Source of the DNA: Streptomyces coeruleorubidus
GTDB taxonomy: Bacteria; Actinomycetota; Actinomycetes; Streptomycetales; Streptomycetaceae
Reading direction: 5' to 3'
DNA: 64,000 nt
NCBI RefSeq assembly: GCF_008705135.1
Contig: NZ_CP023694.1
Span: 2,542,001-2,606,000 of the forward strand
Part shown: positions 47,593 to 57,840 of the stretch, piece by piece
How positions within the stretch are numbered: position 1 is the first letter of the stretch
Layout: each line of letters opens with the position of its first letter
Translations under genes and position numbers: made by a program
Notes under the pieces: generated by a model
What the model was told of the DNA's origin: nothing
What the model saw: only the letters and a program-made list of their open reading frames with translations
Database searches by the model: none

Positions 47593-47679
47593 TCACCCCG
47601 CCATGCCGAAGGGGAACGTTCGGCACCCAGGGGGTGTTTCGCTCCCCGGCCGCTCGGGCACCAGCCACATCCGTGTCAC
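47593..47679 (-). CDS. Possible 28-residue leader ORF before ftsW
   Basis: In the 144-base gap between murD and ftsW, GTG at 47679 stands five bases after GGAGG and opens 28 codons (VTRMWLVPERPG then mixed residues) closed by TGA at 47593. That stop is in the same frame as ftsW and six bases before its ATG. It may be a translated leader that couples ribosomes to ftsW, or a chance reading frame. Third-position GC is high but a little below the genes around it. Confidence 0.35.
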   Translation of the reverse strand: MTRMWLVPERPGSETPPGCRTFPFGMAG

Positions 47680-47730
47680 GCGTCCCTCCCAGATACGCCC
47701 GGCGCCGCCGCCGGGCGAGGCGGACCCGGG

Positions 47731-49158
47731 TCAGCCGTCGGCGGAGCCGAGCTCGCGAACGGCGTCCGCGAAAGCGTCCCCGCGCTTGTTGTAGTTGGCG
47801 AACATGTCCATGGAGGCGCAGGCCGGAGCCAGCAGCACCGTGTCACCGGCCTGAGCGAGCCGCCGCGCCTCCTGAACCGCCGCGCGCATCGCCCCAGTGT
47901 CGGTCCGGTCGAGGTCGACGACGGGTACTTCCGGTGCGTGTCGCGCCAGGGCTTCGCGGATCAGCGCGCGGTCCGCGCCGATCAGTACGGCCCCCCGCAG
48001 CCGCGGCGCCGACTTGGTGACCAGCTCGTCGAACGTCGCCCCCTTCGCCAGCCCGCCCGCGATCCACACGATCGACTCGTAGGCCGCCAACGAGGCTTCC
48101 GCGGCGTGGGTGTTGGTGGCCTTGGAGTCGTCGACGTACGCGACCCCGTCCACGTCGGCCACGTGCGCGATGCGGTGGGCGTCCGGGGTGAACGCCCGCA
48201 GGCCGTCCCGTACGGCCTTGGCGGGCACGCCGTACGCCCGCGCGAGGGCCGCCGCCGCGAGGGCGTTGGCGATGTTGTGCGGGGCCGGCGGGTTGACGTC
48301 GGCGACCTCGGCGAGCTCCTGGGCGTTCTTCTGCCGGTTCTCGACGAAGGCACGGTCGACGAGGATGCCCTCCACGACGCCGAGTTGGGAGGGCGCGGGC
48401 GTGCCGAGGGTGAAGCCGACGGCCCGGCAGCCCTCCTCGACGTCGGCCTCGCGGACCAGGTCCTCGGTGGCCTTGTCGGCGGCGTTGTAGACGCAGGCGA
48501 CGCGATTGCCCTCGTAGATGCGGCCCTTGTCGGCGGCGTACGCCTCCATGGAGCCGTGCCAGTCGAGGTGGTCGGGGGCGAGGTTGAGCACGGCGGCCGA
48601 GTGGGCGCGCAGGGACGGCGCCCAGTGGAGCTGGTAGCTGGACAGCTCCACGGCCAGCACGTCGTACTGCTCCTCGCCGAGCACCGCGTCCAGCAGGGAG
48701 ACGCCGATGTTGCCGACGGCGGCCGTGCGCAGGCCCGCCGCCTTCAGGATCGAGGCGAGCATCTGCACCGTGGTGGTCTTGCCGTTGGTGCCCGTGACGG
48801 CGAGCCAGGGGGCCGCGTCGGGGCCGCGCAGGCGCCAGGCCAGCTCGACGTCGCCCCAGACGGGGACGCCTGCCCGCTCCGCCACCGCGAACAGCGGCTT
48901 GTCCGGCTTCCAGCCGGGCGCGGTGACGATCAGCTCGGTGCCCTCGGGCAGGGTGTCGCCGTCACCGAGGCGCACGGTGATGCCGAGCGCCTCCAGTTCG
49001 GCGGCCTGCGCCCGCGCGCGCTCGTCGGCGCCGTCGTTGACGGCCGTGACGATCGCGCCGAGGCCGTGCAGCACCTTGGCCGCCGGGAGGCCGGAGACGC
49101 CGAGCCCGGCGACGGTGACGTGCTTGCCCTTGAACTCCGAAGACACCGAGGAGGTCAC
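47731..49158 (-). CDS. murD: UDP-MurNAc-L-alanine:D-glutamate ligase
   Basis: This 475-residue Mur ligase adds D-Glu to UDP-MurNAc-Ala. It has the N-terminal Rossmann domain ([17 protein letters not shown]), the ATP loop [13 protein letters not shown], the central [14 protein letters not shown] and the C-terminal domain [14 protein letters not shown] take GTG at 49158 as start because it overlaps the mraY stop (GTGA) as at other junctions; ATG at 49173 would add five residues. The N-terminal ten residues vary in the family, so either fits. Confidence 0.95.
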   Translation of the reverse strand: MTSSVSSEFKGKHVTVAGLGVSGLPAAKVLHGLGAIVTAVNDGADERARAQAAELEALGITVRLGDGDTLPEGTELIVTAPGWKPDKPLFAVAERAGVPVWGDVELAWRLRGPDAAPWLAVTGTNGKTTTVQMLASILKAAGLRTAAVGNIGVSLLDAVLGEEQYDVLAVELSSYQLHWAPSLRAHSAAVLNLAPDHLDWHGSMEAYAADKGRIYEGNRVACVYNAADKATEDLVREADVEEGCRAVGFTLGTPAPSQLGVVEGILVDRAFVENRQKNAQELAEVADVNPPAPHNIANALAAAALARAYGVPAKAVRDGLRAFTPDAHRIAHVADVDGVAYVDDSKATNTHAAEASLAAYESIVWIAGGLAKGATFDELVTKSAPRLRGAVLIGADRALIREALARHAPEVPVVDLDRTDTGAMRAAVQEARRLAQAGDTVLLAPACASMDMFANYNKRGDAFADAVRELGSADG

Positions 49159-50249
49159 TTGTCCGCTGCCCATCCTGCATAGAAGAGGCCCAGTCCGACG
49201 ATCACACAAATGCCCTGAATGATCCAGAAGCGGACCACGACGAGTACTTCGGACCAGCCCTTGAGTTCGAAGTGGTGCTGGAGTGGCGCCATCCGGAAGA
49301 CGCGCTTGCCCGTGAGCTTGAAGGAGCCGACCTGGATGACCACCGACATGGTGATCAGGACGAACAGGCCGCCGAGGAGGGCGATCAGCAGCTCGGTGCG
49401 GGAGCAGATCGCGAGGCCGGCGAGCACACCGCCGAGCGCGAGCGAACCGGTGTCACCCATGAAGATCTTGGCCGGCGAGGTGTTCCACCACAGGAACCCG
49501 AGGCAGGCGCCCATCAGCGCGGAGGCCACCACCGCGAGGTCGAGGGGGTCCCGCACCTCGAAGCAGGCGCCCGGGTTGGTCAGCGTCTGCGCGTTGGCGC
49601 AGGACTCCTGGAACTGCCAGACGCCGATGAACGTGTAGGCACCGAAGACGAGCACCGAGGCGCCGGTGGCCAGACCGTCCAGACCGTCGGTGAGGTTCAC
49701 GCCGTTCGACATCGCGAGGATCATGAACAGCGCCCAGACCACGAACAGCACGGGGCCGATCGTCCAGCCGAAGTCCGTGATGAACGACAGCTTCGTGGAG
49801 GCCGGGGTGTTGCCGCGGTTGTCCGCGAACTGGAGCGAGAGCACCGCGAAGGCGATGCCGACGATCAGCTGGCCGGCCATCTTCGCCTTGGCCCGCAGAC
49901 CCAGCGAACGCCGCTTGACGATCTTGATGTAGTCGTCGAGGAAGCCGACCAGACCCATGCCGACCATCAGACCGAGCACCAGCAGACCCGAGAAGGTCGG
50001 CGCCGCGTCGGCCTCCGGGTCCAGATAGCCCGTGATCACCTTGGCCAGGAAGTACGCGGCGACCGTCGCGAAGATGAAGGCGATACCGCCCATGGTCGGC
50101 GTACCGCGCTTGCTGGCGTGCTCGCGCGGGCCGTCGTCGCGGATGTACTGACCGTAGCCCTTGCGCGCGAGCAGCTTGATCAGCAGCGGGGTGCCGACCA
50201 GGGTCAGGAAGAGGCCAATGACTCCTGCGAACAGGATCTGCTTCATCAT
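49155..50249 (-). CDS. mraY: Phospho-MurNAc-pentapeptide transferase
   Basis: This 364-residue membrane enzyme couples phospho-MurNAc-pentapeptide to undecaprenyl phosphate, giving lipid I. Ten helices are predicted. The active-site loops are [28 protein letters not shown] and [12 protein letters not shown], with [13 protein letters not shown] near the C-terminus. The ATG at 50249 overlaps the murF stop (ATGA) and the stop overlaps the murD start. Confidence 0.97.
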   Translation of the reverse strand: MMKQILFAGVIGLFLTLVGTPLLIKLLARKGYGQYIRDDGPREHASKRGTPTMGGIAFIFATVAAYFLAKVITGYLDPEADAAPTFSGLLVLGLMVGMGLVGFLDDYIKIVKRRSLGLRAKAKMAGQLIVGIAFAVLSLQFADNRGNTPASTKLSFITDFGWTIGPVLFVVWALFMILAMSNGVNLTDGLDGLATGASVLVFGAYTFIGVWQFQESCANAQTLTNPGACFEVRDPLDLAVVASALMGACLGFLWWNTSPAKIFMGDTGSLALGGVLAGLAICSRTELLIALLGGLFVLITMSVVIQVGSFKLTGKRVFRMAPLQHHFELKGWSEVLVVVRFWIIQGICVIVGLGLFYAGWAADK

Positions 50250-51652
50250 CGGGCGGAAACCTCACCCTCGGCACCGGACTCGAGCAGCGCCTGCGCCACG
50301 CTCTCGAGGCCGACCGAACGGGACGCCTTCACGAGTACGACGTCTCCCGGGCGCAACTCGCTGCGCAACAGGTCGACCGCCGCCTGTGCGTCGGACACGT
50401 GCACCGACTCCTCACCCCACGAACCCTCGTTATATGCGCCCAGTTGCAGCCAGGCGGCTTCCCTGCCACCGACCGCGACGAGCTTGCTGACGTTGAGCCG
50501 GACGGCGAGCCGTCCGACCGCGTCGTGCTCGGCGAGAGCCTCGTCCCCGAGCTCGGCCATCTTGCCGAGCACCGCCCACGTACGGCGCCCCTTGCCGATC
50601 GCCGCGAGCGCGCGCAGAGCGGCTCGCATGGACTCGGGGTTCGCGTTGTAGGCGTCGTTGACGACCGTCACGCCGTCCGGGCGCTCGGTGACCTCCATCC
50701 GCCAGCGGGAGAGGGAGCCCGCCTCGGAGAGCGCGACGGCGATCTCGTCTGCGGACATGCCCAACTCGTGGGCGACGGCGGCCGCGGCGAGCGCGTTCGA
50801 CACGTGGTGCTCACCGTACAGGCGCATGGTCACATCGCTTGCACCGGAGGGTGTGTGAAGCCTGAATGCGGGCTGTCCCGTGTCCGTGAGTCGCACGTTC
50901 TCGGCGCGAACGTCCGCTTCGTCGGACTCTCCGAAAAAGATCACCTTCGCCTTCGTACGGGAGGCCATGGCCCGCACGTAGGGGTCGTCCGCGTTGAGGA
51001 CGGCCGTCCCGTCCTCCGGGAGGGACTCGACGAGTTCGCCCTTGGCCTGCGCGATCTGCTCGCGGCCGCCGAACTCGCCGATGTGGGCGCTGCCGACGTT
51101 CAGGACGAGGCCGACCTTCGGGGGCGTGAGACCCGTGAGGTAGGAGATGTGCCCGATACCGCGGGCCCCCATCTCCAGGACGAGGAACCGGGTGTCCTCG
51201 GTGGCGCTGAGCGCGGTCAGCGGCAGCCCGATCTCGTTGTTGAGCGAGCCGGGCGTGAAGACCGTGGGCGCCTTGCGCTGGAGCACCTGCGCGATCAGGT
51301 CCTTGGTGCTGGTCTTGCCCGCCGAGCCGGTGAGAGCGACGAGGGTGGCGCCGAGACGTCGTACGACGTGCCGCGCGAGGGCGCCGAGCGCGGCCTGGAC
51401 GTCGTCCACGACGATCGCGGGCACGCCGACGGGCCGGGTGCCGAGCACGGCCACCGCTCCCGCCTCGACGACCGCGGCCGCGAAGTCGTGGCCGTCCACG
51501 CGCTCGCCGGCGAAGGCGACGAACAGGCTGCCCGGCCCCGCCTCGCGGGAGTCCCGGACGACCGGGCCGGTGACCTGGACGGTCGGATCCGGTATGTCGT
51601 GCGTCTGCCCGCCGACGACTTCTGCGATCTCGGCGAGGGAGAGGGCGATCAC
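50246..51652 (-). CDS. murF: UDP-MurNAc-tripeptide:D-Ala-D-Ala ligase
   Basis: This 468-residue ligase adds D-Ala-D-Ala. Motifs are the N-terminal [22 protein letters not shown], the ATP loop [13 protein letters not shown], the Mg-site [23 protein letters not shown] and [16 protein letters not shown] set the start at GTG 51652 ([15 protein letters not shown]), eight bases after AGGGG; a longer open frame extends upstream into murE. The stop overlaps mraY. Confidence 0.96.
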   Translation of the reverse strand: MIALSLAEIAEVVGGQTHDIPDPTVQVTGPVVRDSREAGPGSLFVAFAGERVDGHDFAAAVVEAGAVAVLGTRPVGVPAIVVDDVQAALGALARHVVRRLGATLVALTGSAGKTSTKDLIAQVLQRKAPTVFTPGSLNNEIGLPLTALSATEDTRFLVLEMGARGIGHISYLTGLTPPKVGLVLNVGSAHIGEFGGREQIAQAKGELVESLPEDGTAVLNADDPYVRAMASRTKAKVIFFGESDEADVRAENVRLTDTGQPAFRLHTPSGASDVTMRLYGEHHVSNALAAAAVAHELGMSADEIAVALSEAGSLSRWRMEVTERPDGVTVVNDAYNANPESMRAALRALAAIGKGRRTWAVLGKMAELGDEALAEHDAVGRLAVRLNVSKLVAVGGREAAWLQLGAYNEGSWGEESVHVSDAQAAVDLLRSELRPGDVVLVKASRSVGLESVAQALLESGAEGEVSAR

Positions 51653-51680
51653 AAGTTCATCCCCTGGATCATGCGGGATT

Positions 51681-53336
51681 TCATCCCTGGGTCTTCTGAA
51701 TGGCTTCGCGAAGCACCTGGCGGTCGTCGAAGGGACGGACCACCCCGGCGATGTCCTGGCCCTGCTCGTGGCCCTTGCCCGCGACCAGCACGGTGTCGCC
51801 GGGCTCGGCACGGGCGACGGCGGCGGCGATCGCGGCGGCCCGGTCCTCGAAGACCGCCACTTCGCCGCGCTCGTGCGCGGGCACGGAGGCCGCGCCCTGG
51901 AGCATCGTGGCGAGGATCGCGAGAGGGTCCTCACCACGGGGGTTGTCGGAGGTCAGTACGGCGGTGTCGGCGAGCCGGGCCGCGGCGGCGCCCATCGGCT
52001 CCCGCTTGGTCCTGTCCCGGTCGCCGCCGCAGCCGAGGACGATGTGCAGCTTGCCCTCGGTGACCTTGCGCAGGGCGCGCAGCACCGACTCGACGGCGTC
52101 GGTCTTGTGCGCGTAGTCGACGACCGCGAGGTAGGGCTGTCCGGCGTCCACGCGCTCCAGGCGGCCCGGTACGCCGGGTACGGCGGCGACGCCGTCGGCG
52201 GCGGCCTGCGGGTCGAGCCCGGCGACGGCGAGGGCGACGATCGCGGCGAGGGTGTTGGCCACGTTGAAGGGGCCCGGCAGCGGCGACTTGGCGCTGATCC
52301 GCTCGCCCTTGGGCCCGATGACGGTGAACGTCGAGTCGAGCCGGCCGACCTCGACGTCCTCGGCGCGCCAGTCGGCGTCGGGGTGGCCCTCGGCGGAGTA
52401 GGTGACGACCGGGACCGTGGCCTCCTTGGCCAGCCTGCGGCCGTACTCGTCGTCGACGTTGACCACGCCGAGTTTGCCCCGTTTCGGGGTGAACAGCTGC
52501 GCCTTCGCCTGGAAGTAGTCCTCCATGTCGGAGTGGAACTCCATGTGTTCCGGGCTGAGGTTGGTGAAGACGCCGATGTCGAAGACGCAGCCGTCGACGC
52601 GGCCGAGGACCAGGGCGTGGCTGGAGACCTCCATGGCCACCGCCTCGACGCCGCGTTCACGCATGACGGCGAAGAGGGCCTGGAGGTCGGTGGCCTCGGG
52701 GGTGGTGCGCTCGGACTTGATGCGCTCGTCGCCGATGCGCATCTCGACCGTGCCGATCAGGCCGGTGGACCTGACGGTCTTCAGGCCGCCCTCGACGAGG
52801 TAGGCGGTGGTGGTCTTGCCGGAGGTGCCGGTGATGCCGATCTGGAGGAGGTCCCGGCCGGGGTGGCGGTAGATCGTGGCCGCCAGCTCGCCCATCCGTC
52901 CGCGGGGGTCGTCGACGACCAGGACCGGCAGCCCGGAGGCCGCGGCGCGCTCGGCGCCGGTGGGGTCCGTCAGCACGGCGGCCGCGCCGAGGCTCGCGGC
53001 CTGGTCGACGAAGTCGGCGCCGTGCAGGCGGGCGCCCGGGAGGGCGGCGTACAGATCGCCGGGGCGTACGGCGCGCGAGTCGTGGGTGATGCCCGTGACG
53101 TCGGCGGCGCCCTCCGGCGCGGGAGCACCCAGCTGCCGGGCCAGTTCCGCGAGGGGTGTGGCGGAGACCTGCGCCGGCCTGGGCGGCCCGGGGTATGTCA
53201 CGGGATGGCCCTTCTGGGTGGTTTGGGACTGATCAGCGTGTGGCACGGCGGTGAGCGTACCGGGCGTACCCGCCTCCGGGCGAAGTGAGGGGCGGGGGCT
53301 GCTCTGGTTCCCCGGGTCCGGGGTGATCGTTGTCAC
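51681..53336 (-). CDS. murE: UDP-MurNAc-tripeptide synthetase (diaminopimelate-adding)
   Basis: This 551-residue ligase adds the third peptide residue. It has the ATP loop GITGTSGKTTTAYL, the carbamylated-Lys region THDSRAVRPGDLYAALPG, and LTSDNPRGEDP. The DNPR motif marks specificity for diaminopimelate, consistent with LL-DAP in Streptomyces walls. The first 45 residues are a disordered extension. The start is GTG at 53336, eight bases after AGGA; internal starts near VTYPGPPRPAQV are possible. Confidence 0.95.
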   Translation of the reverse strand: MTTITPDPGNQSSPRPSLRPEAGTPGTLTAVPHADQSQTTQKGHPVTYPGPPRPAQVSATPLAELARQLGAPAPEGAADVTGITHDSRAVRPGDLYAALPGARLHGADFVDQAASLGAAAVLTDPTGAERAAASGLPVLVVDDPRGRMGELAATIYRHPGRDLLQIGITGTSGKTTTAYLVEGGLKTVRSTGLIGTVEMRIGDERIKSERTTPEATDLQALFAVMRERGVEAVAMEVSSHALVLGRVDGCVFDIGVFTNLSPEHMEFHSDMEDYFQAKAQLFTPKRGKLGVVNVDDEYGRRLAKEATVPVVTYSAEGHPDADWRAEDVEVGRLDSTFTVIGPKGERISAKSPLPGPFNVANTLAAIVALAVAGLDPQAAADGVAAVPGVPGRLERVDAGQPYLAVVDYAHKTDAVESVLRALRKVTEGKLHIVLGCGGDRDRTKREPMGAAAARLADTAVLTSDNPRGEDPLAILATMLQGAASVPAHERGEVAVFEDRAAAIAAAVARAEPGDTVLVAGKGHEQGQDIAGVVRPFDDRQVLREAIQKTQG

Positions 53337-53382
53337 GAGGTGGTTCCTGGTGGGTTCCGTGCCGACCGGGGCTTGCGGCCGG

Positions 53383-55350
53383 TCAGCGCTTGAAGGTGAC
53401 CGGGAGCTTCGCCGGCTTGGCCCCGGTCGGCGGGACCTGGAGGGACTTCAGTGCGAACTCCATGACCTGCTTGTACACGGGGCCGCAGATCTGGCCGCCG
53501 AAGTAGTTGCCCTCGGTGGCGTTCTGGATGGCGCAGTAGACGGTGATGCGGGGCTTGTCGGCGGGCGCGAATCCGGCGAACGACGAGGTGTAGCCCTTGT
53601 ACATGCCGGTGGCCGGATCCACGCGGTTGGCCGTGCCCGTCTTGCCCGCGACGCGGTAGCCGGGGATACGCGCCTTGGTGCCGGTGCCCTCCTCGTCGTC
53701 CACGACCGACTCCAGCATCTGGGCGAGGGTCTTCGCCGTCTTGGCGCTGACGACCCGGGTTTTCTCGGGCTTGGGGGCCGGGGTGAAGCGGCCGTCGGGG
53801 CCCTTGGTGCCGCGTACGAGGGTGGGTTCGACGCGGACGCCGCCGTTGGCGATGGTCGAGTACACCGACGCCGCCTGCATGGCGTTGATGGAGACGCCCT
53901 GGCCGAAAGGGATCGTGTACTGCTGCGAGGTCGACCACTTGTCGGGCGGGGCGAGGATGCCCTTGGTCTCGCCCGGGAAGCCGAGGCCGCTGTAGCTGCC
54001 GAGGCCGAACTTGCGCAGGTAGTCGTAGAGGACCTTGTTGGACTGGGCCTGGGTCTTGCCGAGCTGCCCGGTGGCGAGGATGGTGCCGATGTTGCTGGAC
54101 TTGGCGAGGACGCCGTTGAGCGTCAGGTACCAGGTCGGGTGGTTCACGTCGTCCTTGAAGAGCCGGTCACCGCGGTGCAGCCGGTTGGGCACGACGACGT
54201 GGGTCATCGGGGTGGCGGCGCCCTCCTGGAGGACGGCCGCCATCGACATGACCTTGGCGGTGGAGCCGGGTTCGAAGGCGTCCTGGAGGGCCGCGTTGCC
54301 GAGGGCGGCCGAGTCGGCGTCGGAGAGGTCGTTCGGGTCAAAACCGGGTGAGTTGGCCATGGCCAGGACCTGGCCGGTGCGGGTGTCCTGGACGATGACG
54401 TAGCCGCGGTCGGCTGCGGACTCCTTCACCTGGTCGCTGATGGCCTTCTGGGCGGCCCACTGGATGTCGCGGTCGATGGTGAGTTCGACGTCGCTGCCGG
54501 GCACGGCGGGCGTCTCGGTGGAACCCGCGGTGGGGACGAGCCGGCCGCCGGACTGGGCGTAGCGGATCTTGCCGTCCTTGCCGGCCAGCCGCTTGTTCAG
54601 CTGGAGCTCGACGCCTCCGCCGGGCTTGCCCTCGCCGTTGACCCAGCCCAGTATCCCGGCGGCGAGGTCGCCGTTGGGGTACACGCGCTTGCTGGTGGCG
54701 ACGGAGAAGACGCCCCCGAGGACGTTGTGCGCGGACTTGTCCGTCTCCTCCTTCTTGGCGAGCGCGGACTTCAGGTCCTTGATCTGCTTCCAGACCTGCG
54801 GGGTCTGACGGGAGGCCAGCTTGACGTAGCGCAGCGCCTTGTTCTTCGGCCGCAGCTTCTGGACCAGAGTCTCCTGCTCCTGGCCCAGGATCGGCGCGAG
54901 CAGCGCGGCCGCCTGCTCGGGCCCGTCCCCGATCTTCAGCTGGTCGGGGGCGAACATCGTGGGGTCGGCCGTGATGTCGTAGGCGTCCTCACTGGTCGCC
55001 AGGGCCACCCCGGACCGGTCGGTGATCTCCCCGCGGTCCGCGGCCAGCACCTGCCCGACGTACCTGTTCTGCTCGGCCTTGGCGGCATACGTGCTCGCGT
55101 CGACGGCCTGCACCTGGAACAGCCGTACGACGAAGGCGATCAGCACCAGCGTCAGTGCGAGCCCGACCAGACGCAGCCGGGGGCGGGGGCTGCCCAGCCG
55201 GAGCGGCTTGGGCGCCGCCTGACGGGCCGGGGCCGGGCGACGGGCCGGCCGGGCACCGGGCCCCGGGCGGCGCCGGGCGTCGGGTCGAGCGGGCCTGGCG
55301 GGCCCGGGCACGCGGCGGCGCGGGGGTTCCCTGTCGGTCACTTCCGTCAC
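53383..55350 (-). CDS. ftsI: Septal penicillin-binding protein FtsI (PBP3)
   Basis: This 655-residue class B penicillin-binding protein crosslinks septal peptidoglycan with FtsW. After a basic, Pro/Arg-rich cytoplasmic tail comes one helix (about 59-78), the dimerisation/pedestal domain, and the transpeptidase domain with S363-T-A-K366, SSN (LAKSSNIGTI) and K570-T-G (AGKTGTANR). The start is GTG at 55350, overlapping the ftsL stop (GTGA). It ends 46 bases before murE. Confidence 0.97.
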   Translation of the reverse strand: MTEVTDREPPRRRVPGPARPARPDARRRPGPGARPARRPAPARQAAPKPLRLGSPRPRLRLVGLALTLVLIAFVVRLFQVQAVDASTYAAKAEQNRYVGQVLAADRGEITDRSGVALATSEDAYDITADPTMFAPDQLKIGDGPEQAAALLAPILGQEQETLVQKLRPKNKALRYVKLASRQTPQVWKQIKDLKSALAKKEETDKSAHNVLGGVFSVATSKRVYPNGDLAAGILGWVNGEGKPGGGVELQLNKRLAGKDGKIRYAQSGGRLVPTAGSTETPAVPGSDVELTIDRDIQWAAQKAISDQVKESAADRGYVIVQDTRTGQVLAMANSPGFDPNDLSDADSAALGNAALQDAFEPGSTAKVMSMAAVLQEGAATPMTHVVVPNRLHRGDRLFKDDVNHPTWYLTLNGVLAKSSNIGTILATGQLGKTQAQSNKVLYDYLRKFGLGSYSGLGFPGETKGILAPPDKWSTSQQYTIPFGQGVSINAMQAASVYSTIANGGVRVEPTLVRGTKGPDGRFTPAPKPEKTRVVSAKTAKTLAQMLESVVDDEEGTGTKARIPGYRVAGKTGTANRVDPATGMYKGYTSSFAGFAPADKPRITVYCAIQNATEGNYFGGQICGPVYKQVMEFALKSLQVPPTGAKPAKLPVTFKR

Positions 55351-55796
55351 CTGCCGGAGGTTGAGGTGGGGCCGTTGGGCATGGCCTCGGGGGCCAGGAC
55401 CAGGGGGATGTGGGCGAAGGTCTGCCGGACGCCGGGGGCGGGACTCGGGAAGCCCTTGACTGTGCCGTCGGGGGCGAGGAAGGCGGGGTCGCCGCCGGGG
55501 ACCATGCCGAGTTCGCGGGCGCGGCGCTGGAGGGCCTCGGGAGCGGAGTAGGCGTCGATGTCCCGCTGGAGGGCCTGTTCCTCGTCGGTGAGGCTCTTGG
55601 TCTCGCGCTGGAGGTCGTCGAGCTTGAACGCGCCTTCGCTGAGGGCCGAGTTCAGCACCAGGAGGCCGATGAGACCACCGCCGAGGAGGAGGACCACGAG
55701 GAGGACGAAGGGGGTGCGCGCCGCCTGCCCGGGGCCGGTCGGGAAGAGCTGCGCCAGACGTGCCGCCCTCCCCTTCAGTTCGGGTTTGGTGCTCAC
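55347..55796 (-). CDS. ftsL: FtsL-like divisome protein
   Basis: This 149-residue bitopic protein has a short cytoplasmic tail, one helix (about 28-52) and a coiled coil (about 55-95: KLDDLQRETKSLTDEEQ). FtsL forms a complex with the DivIC/FtsB partner and FtsQ to activate FtsW/FtsI. The sequence is poorly conserved, but topology and position between rsmH and ftsI are typical. The start is GTG at 55796, six bases after GAGGGA; the stop overlaps ftsI. Confidence 0.9.
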   Translation of the reverse strand: MSTKPELKGRAARLAQLFPTGPGQAARTPFVLLVVLLLGGGLIGLLVLNSALSEGAFKLDDLQRETKSLTDEEQALQRDIDAYSAPEALQRRARELGMVPGGDPAFLAPDGTVKGFPSPAPGVRQTFAHIPLVLAPEAMPNGPTSTSGR

Positions 55797-55827
55797 TCAC
55801 GCTCCCTCGGTACGGCCTTCAGACGCC

Positions 55828-56784
55828 TCACTCGATGTCCTCCCTGATGCGCTGGGCGCCGCGCAGCCGCGCCGGTGCCGCCCGCCGGTTCTCGGCGATC
55901 TCCTCCTCGGTGGGGAGTTCGGCACCGCGCGTGAGCAGCTTGAGCCGCGGCTGGTAGCGCTCGGGCACGACGGGCAGCCCGGGCGGCGCCGTGGTGGCGG
56001 CACCCGCCGCGAACACCTGCTTGACCAGCCGGTCCTCCAGCGAGTGGTACGACAGCACGGCGATCCGCCCGCCCACGTCCAGCGCCTTCACGGCGGCCGG
56101 GATCGCCCGCTCCAGGACGGCGAGCTCGCCGTTGACCTCGATGCGCAGCGCCTGGAAGGTGCGCTTGGCCGGGTTGCCACCGGTGCGCTTGGCGGCCTGC
56201 GGCAGCGCGTCCCGGATCAGTTCGACCAGCCGCGCGCTGGTGCTGAACGGCTCCTTCTCCCGCTCGCGCACGACCGCGGACACGATCCGCTTGGCCTGCT
56301 TCTCCTCGCCGTACGCCCTCAGGATGCGAACCAGCTCGCCCGGCGGGTACGTGTTGAGGACCTCCGCGGCGCTGACCCCGGACGTCTGGTCCATCCGCAT
56401 GTCGAGCGGGGCGTCCTGGGCGTAGGCGAAGCCGCGGTCGGCCTCGTCGAGCTGCATGGAGGAGACCCCGAGGTCGAACAACACGCCCTGCACGCGCGCG
56501 ATGCCGAGCCGGTGCAGCACCTCGGGGAGCTCGTCGTACACGGCGTGCACGAGGGTGGCCCGCTCCCCGTAGGACGCGAGGCGCTCGCCGGACAGGCGCA
56601 GGGCCTCCTTGTCGCGGTCGAGGGCGACGAGGCGGATCCCGGGGAACCTCTCCAGGAGCGCCTCACTGTGGCCGCCGAGGCCGAGGGTGCAGTCGACGAC
56701 CACCGGCTCCGGCCCCTCCAGGGCGGGTGCCAGCAGATCCAGGCACCTCTGGAGCATCACCGGAACGTGTCGACTCTGGCTCAA
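55828..56784 (-). CDS. rsmH: 16S rRNA m4C1402 methyltransferase
   Basis: This 318-residue SAM-dependent enzyme methylates C1402 in the ribosomal decoding centre. Motifs are [47 protein letters not shown] and [14 protein letters not shown]. It heads the dcw cluster. The start codon is TTG at 56784, with GAGAGG a few bases ahead; an uncommon start that may keep its level low. No mraZ lies upstream, and the promoter is about 215 bases ahead. Confidence 0.96.
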   Translation of the reverse strand: MSQSRHVPVMLQRCLDLLAPALEGPEPVVVDCTLGLGGHSEALLERFPGIRLVALDRDKEALRLSGERLASYGERATLVHAVYDELPEVLHRLGIARVQGVLFDLGVSSMQLDEADRGFAYAQDAPLDMRMDQTSGVSAAEVLNTYPPGELVRILRAYGEEKQAKRIVSAVVREREKEPFSTSARLVELIRDALPQAAKRTGGNPAKRTFQALRIEVNGELAVLERAIPAAVKALDVGGRIAVLSYHSLEDRLVKQVFAAGAATTAPPGLPVVPERYQPRLKLLTRGAELPTEEEIAENRRAAPARLRGAQRIREDIE

Positions 56785-56924
56785 GGGGCCCTCTCAGATC
56801 CGGCGGGCCCATACGCACCGCCGGGTCCCCGCCCGCTCGTGAAGGGGAGGCCTGCCGGCGCCGGAAGCGTCAGCCGACCGGGAGCGGGAGGAGGCCGAGC
56901 CGTACGTACGCGCCGCGCACGTGG

Positions 56925-56953
56925 GGAGATCTCCGGTCGTCGCCGGGATCTCC
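56925..56953. promoter_or_regulatory. Hairpin in the dcw leader
   Basis: GGAGATC (56925-56931) pairs with GATCTCC (56947-56953), extended by CCGG/CCGG across a one-base bulge, loop TCGTCG. It lies within the roughly 210-base untranslated leader of rsmH; no function is known. Confidence 0.45.
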
Positions 56954-56999
56954 GGGGTGAACAGTCCAGCGGGGAGAGTCTCGCCTCCCGCTTCGCGTC

Positions 57000-57027
57000 A
57001 CTTTAGTCCACCCTGTCTCCCGGTCAA
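57000..57027 (-). promoter_or_regulatory. Promoter of the dcw cluster
   Basis: On the minus strand, TTGACC (57027-57022) and TAAAGT (57005-57000) are separated by 16 bases, close to the housekeeping sigma consensus. Transcription would start near 56993, leaving a leader of about 210 bases before rsmH. Confidence 0.7.
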
Positions 57028-57158
57028 TCAACCGGCCTGCGCGTCGCGTCCGGCGGCCCACCACCCTTGTGGGTTACCTCACAACCCCGCCTCGCTGGCA
57101 TTCTTTGTCCAGTCTCACAAGAGGCCTGGACCGGGTGTGACCAGTAACGTCATGGGTT

Positions 57159-57707
57159 ATGACGACTTCTGCATCGGTTCCCACAGCCTCGGAGAGCACC
57201 ACAGCCGGCAGCGGCACGGTCACCGACCGCCTCGTCGACGCCAACGCCCGGTACGCCGCCGAGTTCACCGACCCGGGGATGGACGCCCGGCCCGTGCTGC
57301 ACGTGGCCGTCGTGGCCTGCATGGACGCCCGTCTCGACCTGCACGCGGCGCTCGGTCTCGAACTCGGCGACTGCCACACCATCCGCAACGCGGGCGGCGT
57401 CGTCACCGACGACGTGATCCGCTCCCTCACCATCAGCCAGCGCAAGCTGGGGACGCGCAGCGTCGTCCTCATCCACCACACCGGCTGTGGCCTGGAGAGC
57501 CTCACCGAGGACTTCCGCAACGAACTGGAGGCCGAGGTCGGCCAGCGCCCGGCGTGGGCGGTGGAGTCCTTCCGGGACGTCGACCAGGACGTACGGCAGT
57601 CCATGCAGCGCGTGCGCACCTCGCCGTTCGTGCCGCACACGGACGACGTGCGGGGGTTCGTCTTCGACGTGAAGACCGGCCTGCTGCGGGAGATCGACCC
57701 CGCCTGA
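57159..57707 (+). CDS. Beta-class carbonic anhydrase
   Basis: This 182-residue enzyme interconverts CO2 and bicarbonate. Zinc ligands are C54 (VACMDARLD), H107 and C110 (IHHTGCGLES); the Asp-Arg pair is D56-R58. The short length and NAGGVVTDDVIRSL fit the actinobacterial type II beta class. The ATG at 57159 is preceded by TAACGT with no ribosome binding site, another possible leaderless start. It diverges from the dcw cluster. Its stop lies in a three-copy repeat. Confidence 0.92.
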   Translation: MTTSASVPTASESTTAGSGTVTDRLVDANARYAAEFTDPGMDARPVLHVAVVACMDARLDLHAALGLELGDCHTIRNAGGVVTDDVIRSLTISQRKLGTRSVVLIHHTGCGLESLTEDFRNELEAEVGQRPAWAVESFRDVDQDVRQSMQRVRTSPFVPHTDDVRGFVFDVKTGLLREIDPA

Positions 57708-57732
57708 TCGACCCCGCTGATCGATCCCGCCT
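57692..57732 (+). repeat. Three tandem copies at the end of the carbonic anhydrase gene
   Basis: GATCGACCCCGCCT (57692), GATCGACCCCGCT (57706, one base short) and GATCGATCCCGCCT (57719) follow each other and include the gene's TGA stop in the first junction. Confidence 0.85.
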
Positions 57733-57831
57733 CCTGACCTGACAGCCCACCCCGGGCACAACCTGCTGTAGCTGTCGAAAGCCTGTCAGTCACGCGTTCG
57801 AATGGTCGCAAGACCGACATATCGCGGCCAG

Positions 57832-57840
57832 TTATCCACA
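57832..57840 (+). promoter_or_regulatory. Single DnaA-box sequence
   Basis: TTATCCACA is a perfect E. coli-type DnaA box in the 308-base gap between the carbonic anhydrase and moxR genes. No second box is seen near it, so it is not an origin. Apart from this and the repeat at 57692-57732, I see nothing definite in the gap; a moxR promoter must be there. Confidence 0.35.
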
